Assembly: GCA_029261995.1 (NCBI GenBank) | Contig: JAJDAF010000039.1 | Span: 186,001 to 250,000, forward strand | Source of the DNA: Candidatus Zhuqueibacterota bacterium | GTDB lineage: Bacteria; Zhuqueibacterota; Zhuqueibacteria; Oceanimicrobiales; Oceanimicrobiaceae | DNA length: 64,000 nucleotides | Direction of reading: 5' to 3' | Shown: in pieces, positions 7,901-15,032 of the stretch | Layout: the number at the start of each line of letters is the position of its first letter | Numbering within the stretch: the first letter of the stretch is position 1 | Notes under the pieces: model-generated | What the model was told of the DNA's origin: nothing | The model's database searches: none | What the model saw: only the letters and a program-made list of their open reading frames with translations | Made by a program: the position numbers and the translations under genes

Positions 7901-10192
7901 TTACTTCACAAGCGTCATGCGGCGGTTAGCAGTAAACTCACCAGCTCTGAGTGAATAAATGTAGAGACCACTCGACGCCTTCACGCCAGAATTATCGCGT
8001 CCATCCCAAACCGCTTCGTGCGTGCCGGCAGCTTTGAACTCGTTGACCAGAGTTCTCACTTCCTGTCCCATCATGTTGTAAATCTTGATGGAGACCTGCG
8101 CGTTTTTCGGCATGTCGAAGCGAATGCTGGTTTGTGGGTTGAATGGATTCGGGTAATTCTGCTCCAGCGCAAATGCTTTCGGCAGAGCGCCGTCGGCATC
8201 GCTAACACTGGTGACGAGCAGAGTGATATCGACTTCATCAGAGAAGATGCCCTGATTCTTGCTGAAATCAAACGCCACAACACGATAGTACCAGGTTTCA
8301 CCCTCAGCGACAGCCGAGTCGATGAACTCGGTACCGGTGGTTGTGCCAACTTCCTCAGCGCCTTCAGGACTGAAGCCTGCTTCCGAGCCTCTGACAACCG
8401 CAAAGTAGTTGAAGTCGGAGTCGACTGACTCATCCCAGCTCAGGACGACTTCGCCCGCATCCTCAGCAGCCGCGAGATTCGCCGGCGCAGTCGGAATCAG
8501 ATTGTCGATACTGTAGCCTGCTTTCAGGAAAGAATGCCAGTGTGTCAGCGGATCTGCTGTGTGAGCAGCCACGACAAATGCCGACAGGAATGGACCGTCC
8601 GCACCGTCGACCTTGTCGTAGAGAGTTGGAACCGTCAGCACATAATTGGCTCTCTGCACGGCCTTGGTCGTTCCAACTTGCTCGTAGAGACCACCGGCCA
8701 GGTGAATCTGATTAGCCTTAGGTGAAGGAGCCATTCCGGCCTCAACGCGGCGCCAGACGGTGTACTCTGTGATGGTTTCGGAGCCGCCACCCGGAACATC
8801 GTCTGCCGCAGCTTGCCAGCCAACATGAATCTGGCGGCCGTTGTCGTTCGGAGTATCGACAATTTGCCTGATGACAGGCTGATTGCCTGGAATGCGGTCA
8901 AGAATGACAATGGGCTGCGGAGGATCGTCAGCACCAAGACCACGCGGCGTACCGGAGTAAATCACCTCATCCTCGCCATCTCCATCAAGATCCGCAGTGG
9001 TGATCACATCGTACTGTGTGGCAGCGGAGACGCCCCAGTCCATGTCGCTCAGTTCCCAGTTCGCGGGATCATCAATAGCGCCACCCTGATACTCCAGGCG
9101 ATGAATCAGGCCATTTGGCGTGGCTTGACGGGTCCCGAAAACAAAATCGAGGTTGCCATCAGCATCCAAGTCACCTGCGGCGCCACCATAAAGACGATTC
9201 GAGCCAGCCGGGACTTCCTGGATGATAGTTGAGGTCAGCGTGTCCGCGTCCTGCTGCAGCAGGTAAACGTTGCGCGTGCCAGAATTCCAGGACGCTACGA
9301 TAATTTCGTCACTGCCGTCACTGTCAACATCGACTGTCGTGGCTGACTTCCAGGAACCTGCACCTACTATCCCAAGCTGAGTTTCGCCAACAGCAAACGA
9401 ATCGCCAACGGCGTCCCAGGTCACAGGAGTTACATTGCCGTTTGACCGGATGCCGTAGATGGTCGATCCAATGATAGCCAGGTCGTAATGTGTTCCATCA
9501 ACACCGCTGAACTCAAGTGTCCAGGTTTCGGAGCCGCTGGCATCGTCAGGAACATCGTCTGTTGAGTAAACCTGAATGCCGTCGCCAACTCTGGCGGCGG
9601 TCACGATTTCATCCGTACCATCGTTATCGATGTCGTTGATGAACCAGCGAAAAGGACGCAGGTTGGCGGCGTCCGCGGTAACGATTGACCACTCCGCGTT
9701 GGGTTTCCAAGTGCCGTCGCCATTGTCAACACCCATGTTGTCGCTGCCATCTCCGGGCGTCTCAAAAACGACGATGCGTGATGGATTGGGGTTGTTGGGA
9801 TTCGTGTTGTTGACCGGTCCCCAAACCACTTCGCCCTTGCCATCGTTGTCCATATCGCCATAAGCCAGGCCTGGCCAGGTGTTCTGAAAATCAAATGCAA
9901 GTCGTGTTCCCCAGACCTCTGTCCACTTGCCGTCAGCGTCTTTTTCGTACTTGTGAATTCTGGGTACCCAATCTTTGCCTGCTACATCGTGCCAGTCGTT
10001 GCTGACGCCGTAAATCTCCATGTTTCCGTCGCCGTCAATATCAACGCCGGCCAGAACATTGCCAAAACCACCGATGTCCAGTTCAGACGCGCGAATCACT
10101 CCAGATCGGTCAAACCGATCTTGTGCGCCAGCCGTGAGAACCATTGACACCAGGGAAATACAGACAACCAGGGTCATAACAAACTTATTCAT
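7901..10192 (-). CDS. T9SS cargo: FG-GAP/VCBS-type beta-propeller with FnIII domain and sorting domain
   Basis: A 763-residue secreted protein of unknown function and last gene of module A. The start is the ATG at 10192, preceded by GGAGGG; the frame extends upstream but without a leader. A signal peptide (1-24, ending AGAQ) is followed by about 420 residues of repeats rich in DxDxDG-like calcium motifs (DIDGDGNME, DMDNDGKGE, DIDNDGTDE, DLDGDGEDE), typical of FG-GAP/VCBS propellers. An FnIII domain near 565-660 follows, then a C-terminal sorting domain opening EQNYPNPFNPQTS and ending RRMTLVK. The 126-base gap upstream contains an internal GAAAGGAGGTA element that is also present ahead of the last gene of module B. 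A surface adhesive or binding role is plausible but unproven. Confidence 0.85.
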   Translation of the reverse strand: MNKFVMTLVVCISLVSMVLTAGAQDRFDRSGVIRASELDIGGFGNVLAGVDIDGDGNMEIYGVSNDWHDVAGKDWVPRIHKYEKDADGKWTEVWGTRLAFDFQNTWPGLAYGDMDNDGKGEVVWGPVNNTNPNNPNPSRIVVFETPGDGSDNMGVDNGDGTWKPNAEWSIVTADAANLRPFRWFINDIDNDGTDEIVTAARVGDGIQVYSTDDVPDDASGSETWTLEFSGVDGTHYDLAIIGSTIYGIRSNGNVTPVTWDAVGDSFAVGETQLGIVGAGSWKSATTVDVDSDGSDEIIVASWNSGTRNVYLLQQDADTLTSTIIQEVPAGSNRLYGGAAGDLDADGNLDFVFGTRQATPNGLIHRLEYQGGAIDDPANWELSDMDWGVSAATQYDVITTADLDGDGEDEVIYSGTPRGLGADDPPQPIVILDRIPGNQPVIRQIVDTPNDNGRQIHVGWQAAADDVPGGGSETITEYTVWRRVEAGMAPSPKANQIHLAGGLYEQVGTTKAVQRANYVLTVPTLYDKVDGADGPFLSAFVVAAHTADPLTHWHSFLKAGYSIDNLIPTAPANLAAAEDAGEVVLSWDESVDSDFNYFAVVRGSEAGFSPEGAEEVGTTTGTEFIDSAVAEGETWYYRVVAFDFSKNQGIFSDEVDITLLVTSVSDADGALPKAFALEQNYPNPFNPQTSIRFDMPKNAQVSIKIYNMMGQEVRTLVNEFKAAGTHEAVWDGRDNSGVKASSGLYIYSLRAGEFTANRRMTLVK

Positions 10193-10267
10193 AATGCCCT
10201 CCAGATTAGTGAGTGGTTTGTAATGCAAAAACAAAAACACAACCTTACGTCACGGAACAACTTGGAT

Positions 10268-10284
10268 GCGTTACCTCCTTTCAG
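10268..10284 (-). promoter_or_regulatory. STAB-SD-like leader element in the gap before the module A cargo gene
   Basis: On the minus strand the gap 10193-10318 contains CTGAAAGGAGGTAACGC, a strong Shine-Dalgarno-like sequence with no start codon at usable spacing, about 75 bases ahead of the real start. A near-identical CTGGAAAGGAGGTA lies at the equivalent place in module B (42305-42323). Sequences of the GAAAGGAGG kind are known to protect mRNA 5' ends in Bacillus cry genes; applying that here is inference. Confidence 0.4.
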
Positions 10285-10318
10285 TATTGGGTTCTCGAAA
10301 CACTCTTTTTCAAAAGGG

Positions 10319-11365
10319 TCAGTACCGAATGGCCACTGACACGAATTTGACGTTATCAAGCCGACCAAAATCAGCCCAGGCAAAATCGACTCTTATGTTG
10401 GTTCCGGCCACATCATAGCGTAGCCCGGCGCCAAGCGTGGCGCCCTGTTCACTGTCATCCAAAAACAGGGCTTTGTAGCCGCCTCGCAAAAACAGGACGT
10501 TCTTCAGGGCCACTTCAACGCCGGCATTGACATATTCGCTGTTGTCGTTCGGCTGGACGCCATCCGCGCTGGCAACGACCTTGATGTTCTCCGTCTGCAG
10601 GGCGTTCCAGGCGAGGCCAAACCGCATGCTGAGTGGCATGTCGAATTCATCGGTTCGGTATTTTGACGGCACCAGATCGATGGAGCCTTCTTCTGGCAGC
10701 GGGTCAGAGTTGAAGAAGAGATCCCGACCGTCCAGCGACATTTTGGTTCCAAAATTCGAGATGGCCGCGCCCAGAGTGATGCCACTGAATGGCGTATCGT
10801 AAAGCACGCCGATATCAAACGCACCACCCTTTGCACTAACGTTGAAAATTCTTTCCGTCACAAACTTGGCGGTGAAGCCAATCGAGAACTTGTCGGTGAG
10901 ACTCTTGGCATAGGTCGCGCCAAACGCGAAAGACCCTGCGTCCCAGACTTGGCCCGTACCGCCTGGACTCCGAATGGTACGCACGGGCTGTTCCGGCGAG
11001 CGAAAAGAGGTCACCTGGAAACCCAGAGAACCAAAGTTGCCGGCGTTGACAGAGAAAGCTGCAAAATCAAAATCTGTATCCACGAGCCACTGTGCGTGGC
11101 TAAATGATGCCTCACCACCTCCGGCGATGCGGGCCAGGCCTGCGGGGTTCCAGTAGATGGACAGAATGTCGTTCGCTACTGCAGTATAGGCGCCGGCCAT
11201 GCCAATCGCACGTGCACCCGCCCCAATTTTCAAAAACTGAGCCGCCGTCGTGCCAACACGATCGACGGAGTTCACGTCCTGAACACCGCTCTGTGCGTTG
11301 GCATTCGCACTGATAGCCAAAGAGATTAGAAAGCATGCGATGCTGGTAATCTGCCGTCTTATCAT
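10319..11365 (-). CDS. PorV/PorQ-family outer-membrane beta-barrel protein (module A)
   Basis: A 348-residue outer-membrane protein of the PorV/PorQ family. ATG 11365 is chosen; a TTG two codons upstream is possible. A signal peptide ends at ANAQ, then comes the family's N-terminal signature: AQFLKIGAGARAIGMAGAYTA and, slightly later, the IYWNPAGLAR turn. Alternating beta-strands run to the end, which closes with aromatic VAIRY as in outer-membrane barrels. In Bacteroidota T9SS, PorV collects cargo from the translocon and passes it to the cell-surface attachment complex. Here it lies between a large secreted protein and a T9SS cargo, and module B has the same arrangement, suggesting a dedicated rather than general shuttle. 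The family call is firm; the dedicated role is inference. Confidence 0.87.
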   Translation of the reverse strand: MIRRQITSIACFLISLAISANANAQSGVQDVNSVDRVGTTAAQFLKIGAGARAIGMAGAYTAVANDILSIYWNPAGLARIAGGGEASFSHAQWLVDTDFDFAAFSVNAGNFGSLGFQVTSFRSPEQPVRTIRSPGGTGQVWDAGSFAFGATYAKSLTDKFSIGFTAKFVTERIFNVSAKGGAFDIGVLYDTPFSGITLGAAISNFGTKMSLDGRDLFFNSDPLPEEGSIDLVPSKYRTDEFDMPLSMRFGLAWNALQTENIKVVASADGVQPNDNSEYVNAGVEVALKNVLFLRGGYKALFLDDSEQGATLGAGLRYDVAGTNIRVDFAWADFGRLDNVKFVSVAIRY

Positions 11366-11396
11366 TTTCAAATCGCTTGATTAGTAAATGTTTACG

Positions 11397-14300
11397 TTAT
11401 TTTATCAGTGCAAATCTACCGGTCTTCGTGCCGACACCGGGAGCATCGACATGGTAGAAATAGACCCCGTAAGCGACCTGCTGCGATTCAAGCGTCAGGA
11501 TGCGCCAGACGGCAAAACTACCCGGATCGTCTTTTTCAATGGTATCCACCAATTCTCCGGTAATGGTGTAAATGCGGATCGTGCATCTTTCGGGGAGATT
11601 TCTAAACTCCAGCCGAAGGTCGTCACGTTCACCGGAACGCGGGCCGCTAAGCTCGGAGCTGCTGAACGCAATGTATGGATTCGGCACCACGATGACGTCA
11701 TCCAGCGGCCCCGCAATACTCGCTGTCTGAAACGTCGCTGCGCGCGTGACAAAAGAATAGGCATCGCCAGCTTCGAATGGCTTTCTGGAAAACAACAGAA
11801 ACACGTCACCATCGCCAGGATAAACCGGATCATCAAAGATTATTTCCACATCGCCGGCATCATTCTCAACCTCCTGGCTCGGAGGATTGAACTTGACCTG
11901 GTAGGTGGTTTCCGTAATCTGGGCAGCATCCGGCCGGATGAGAACGACGGTCTCTTGCCAGTCCCAGCGCTTGTTGCGGAGCCCGACCACTTCGTTGATG
12001 AAAAACGGCACGCGCTCGCCAGTCGTGACATCTACAATCCGGAATGGCGCGCGCACACCACCCAAACGGGCATCTGTTGAATCGGCCGGGTCTACCAGGT
12101 CGCCGTTTGCGGTGGTGTCGTAATCGGCGAAATGAATTTCAAAATCCCGGTCGATAGCTGCCGGATTGCCGACGCGTGAAAGCTGAATCTCGGTGGTCTC
12201 GGTGCTAAAATTGGTGTTGGTTTCGATGGTTTTAAAACCGCTGCGGCCTCCCTCCGTAACCAGCGGGTCAAGCGCGGTCTCTTCATTATCCACAAAGATT
12301 TTGACGCCGTCGAAAACCAAATTGTCGTCCTGGCTGTTAATGGAAAGGCTTTTCGAAACCGGAGCAGATTTATAAATAATGGTGAAACTTGCGCCGGCGG
12401 GCATGGAACTCGCTGAAGCTCCCCGAATGCGGCCTTGCACGTAGTCAATCTCGTAGCGCGCCGGATCCACTGCAGCGCCGGAGGCGTCGGTAACCGCCAC
12501 CGTGCCCGCGACAATGTTGTTGTCAGGCAGGTTTACGAAGATGGTATCCCTGGCCGTAAACGTGGCTGTCTTCTGGTCTTGATCGACGACAGAAAAACCG
12601 ATGGCGGTCGTCAGTGAGTCTACCTCAATCTCTGCAAACTCGACCTCGTAACCTTTGTTATCCTGAACATCCAGAGGATCAATGAACTCTACCCTGACCT
12701 TTCCTGAAGCGTCGCCGAGGTCCCGAGTAGCCAAGCCGAGATCGTTCGCATCCAAGCGGGGCTCGTCAAAGCCGGTTGCGGGCGGTCCCGCCACAACTTC
12801 GGCGGTGTTCACGTCCAATGTAAATTCGCGGGTGACCGGGTCGCGCAGAATGGTTCGCTGGCTTTCGGTAGGTGCGAGCAAGGCTGCCTGGTCGCCGTGA
12901 TCATAAGAGGTGACGGCGTAAAAATAGGTCACTCCATTTTGAACATTGTTGGAATCCACAAAGGTATGCACCAGGCCGTTGTTGTTGCCGAGATCAAAAC
13001 GTACGCCGCGGCCGAGATATTCGACATCAGCAAGCCCGGAGAATTCATTCTCGATATCGAACTGCGCCGGCACGCCGTTCGCCTGCCGCAAGGGCGTCGA
13101 AAGAAAGGGGATACCCCGGGAGTCGGTGATGGTCTGGGTGTCATTAAAACTGTGGTCCCGGCTGCGATATATCTTATAGCCCTCGAAATCGAACCCTTTG
13201 TCCGGATCGTCGGGGTTGGCCCGGGCTACAAAAGGGTCAAACGAGGTTTCTGCAACCGTGTCCCAGTATAATGTAACTTTGCCGTCATCGGGCACAGCCA
13301 CCACGTTCGGCTTCTGCGGCGCCTGGGCGAAACGGTAGTCTGAGTCAAAGACTTGCTGCGAAACTTGTGCATTGTTCAGAAGATCCGTCAAGTCCTGCCC
13401 CAACAACAACGCTATCGAGAAACGCTGACTTTCGCCAGGCTCCAGCGAGAACGCCCCGGAACCATAGATAAAGACGTTGTCTGCTTCCTGCTCAATTGTG
13501 GGTTCCGGATCACTCGGGCGCTGGTTTGGCGTTGACATACGCTGCCACATCAGGTCATCGTTTCGGGGCCGGTTGTTGCCACCGAAGGTCAGTGCGTTGA
13601 AACTGGTCAGACCAAGTTGGTCGGATTCAGCGGTATCGAGAAAACCAAAGTTTGGTTCACCACCCAGGAAGCGCATGCCGGGCTCGCGGAACTCTGAGGT
13701 CGGTTCACCAGCGTCGAGCATGGCGTTGTTGTTCAAATCCTGCCAGTAGCGCTGAGTAGGCTTGCCGTCGCCCTCGCCGAAATCGCCTGTGCCGGCGATG
13801 CCATCGACACCGACATCGTCGAATTCCTCATCCCAATCTCCATCTTCGTCGCCAGACCAGTGCAGCCGCGGCTCGCCGAACCGGCCTATCGGACCGAACT
13901 CAAGCGTTCCGGCAGCGTTGAACGGGCTTTCGTCCACCAGACCGTCATTGTCGTTGTCCTGGCCGTCGTCCGAGATTCCGGGGCTCTCGAGAAACCGGTA
14001 GCCGAAATAGGCGCTTGCTTTGCCGCCATCGCCGACTCCGTCCTCATCGAACGCGTACAGCATGTTGCGAGTATCGAACGGAAAGCTCTCGTTAAAGGCA
14101 GAAATAAAATTGGCGAAATCATCGGCAAAATCATTTGGGCCGCCGACGTGTGGATCGCCAAACATTCCCAGAAAAACCTTGTCCAACCGTTTGGGACTGA
14201 CGTTGGTGATCGTGTAAACCAGGAAGATCAAATCCTCCGCCAGCGGGTTGTTAAACTGGAAAATCCGCACGGACAATTCCAGGCCAAGCCCTCGCTTGGT

Positions 14301-15002
14301 TGAGTCATCCGGAAAGGGGAAATAGTTGAACTCCGCATTGTCGAAATCGTCCATGACATAGAAGACCTCTTCATCTGGCGTGGATGCGTCGTCGCCGAGG
14401 AAGGCAGGCCAGACATAGCGCCCGAGGGTCTGGTTGAACCAAATCTCCGGCCAACTGTCCGGTTTGCCATCCAGATTGTCATCCAAGTCAGAGAATGTTG
14501 CGATCTCGTTCTGGTTCGGGTCTGAAAAACCAATGCGGGGTTCCCATCCCCATTTGTCCGCTGTGCCTGGTTGAAAATCGCCGTCGGAACTGCGGATAAA
14601 ACCGTCGTTGACAATGCGCAGAGTATCACCATCCGCCCCGATAACTTCGGCGCCTACCAGCGGGCCGAACTCAAAAGCATTACCCAGTCCCTGCGAACCG
14701 CGCGGCCAGAACAGATCGGCATCTGTGTTGTCGGCCGAAGGGGTCGAAATCGAACCCCAGTTGGTCAGCAACACCCTGATTTGGTTGCCCTGAATCGTGG
14801 CTTCCTTGCGCCGCTCGTGCCGCTCATCATCCTGCTGAACCGCGTTTACTTTGCGGACTTGCTCGGTGTACATGCTATGCCGTTTGTCTACCGAGAAGGT
14901 CTTGAACTTATCCAACTCAATCTTCTTGTCCTGACCGTTTGCCCCGGCGGCCAGACAGAGCGCCGAACCGATCAAGACTGTGATTAGGTATCTATTGCTC
15001 AT
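11397..15002 (-). CDS. large secreted protein of the TonB-PorV module, with FnIII and VPNPY-type C-terminal domain
   Basis: A 1201-residue secreted protein whose function I do not recognise. Signal peptide 1-24; a charged, possibly helical stretch 25-70; then long beta-rich sequence with acidic, calcium-site-like segments (DNDNDGLVDE near 350, DGDWDEE near 385), an FnIII-like region containing FEGYKIYRS near 610-700, and a C-terminal domain opening VVPNPYIAFSS with CTIRIYTITGELV and ending TGRFALIK. That end resembles a sorting domain of a different subtype from the NYPNPFNP class. The shorter protein at 44644-46758 holds the same operon position and shares this C-terminal pattern. It lies 30 bases after the TonB receptor gene and 31 before the PorV gene, so it is likely the receptor's surface partner. 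Confidence 0.72.
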   Translation of the reverse strand: MSNRYLITVLIGSALCLAAGANGQDKKIELDKFKTFSVDKRHSMYTEQVRKVNAVQQDDERHERRKEATIQGNQIRVLLTNWGSISTPSADNTDADLFWPRGSQGLGNAFEFGPLVGAEVIGADGDTLRIVNDGFIRSSDGDFQPGTADKWGWEPRIGFSDPNQNEIATFSDLDDNLDGKPDSWPEIWFNQTLGRYVWPAFLGDDASTPDEEVFYVMDDFDNAEFNYFPFPDDSTKRGLGLELSVRIFQFNNPLAEDLIFLVYTITNVSPKRLDKVFLGMFGDPHVGGPNDFADDFANFISAFNESFPFDTRNMLYAFDEDGVGDGGKASAYFGYRFLESPGISDDGQDNDNDGLVDESPFNAAGTLEFGPIGRFGEPRLHWSGDEDGDWDEEFDDVGVDGIAGTGDFGEGDGKPTQRYWQDLNNNAMLDAGEPTSEFREPGMRFLGGEPNFGFLDTAESDQLGLTSFNALTFGGNNRPRNDDLMWQRMSTPNQRPSDPEPTIEQEADNVFIYGSGAFSLEPGESQRFSIALLLGQDLTDLLNNAQVSQQVFDSDYRFAQAPQKPNVVAVPDDGKVTLYWDTVAETSFDPFVARANPDDPDKGFDFEGYKIYRSRDHSFNDTQTITDSRGIPFLSTPLRQANGVPAQFDIENEFSGLADVEYLGRGVRFDLGNNNGLVHTFVDSNNVQNGVTYFYAVTSYDHGDQAALLAPTESQRTILRDPVTREFTLDVNTAEVVAGPPATGFDEPRLDANDLGLATRDLGDASGKVRVEFIDPLDVQDNKGYEVEFAEIEVDSLTTAIGFSVVDQDQKTATFTARDTIFVNLPDNNIVAGTVAVTDASGAAVDPARYEIDYVQGRIRGASASSMPAGASFTIIYKSAPVSKSLSINSQDDNLVFDGVKIFVDNEETALDPLVTEGGRSGFKTIETNTNFSTETTEIQLSRVGNPAAIDRDFEIHFADYDTTANGDLVDPADSTDARLGGVRAPFRIVDVTTGERVPFFINEVVGLRNKRWDWQETVVLIRPDAAQITETTYQVKFNPPSQEVENDAGDVEIIFDDPVYPGDGDVFLLFSRKPFEAGDAYSFVTRAATFQTASIAGPLDDVIVVPNPYIAFSSSELSGPRSGERDDLRLEFRNLPERCTIRIYTITGELVDTIEKDDPGSFAVWRILTLESQQVAYGVYFYHVDAPGVGTKTGRFALIK

Positions 15003-15032
15003 CAGATCCTCATATCTTCTTAAGATGGCGAC

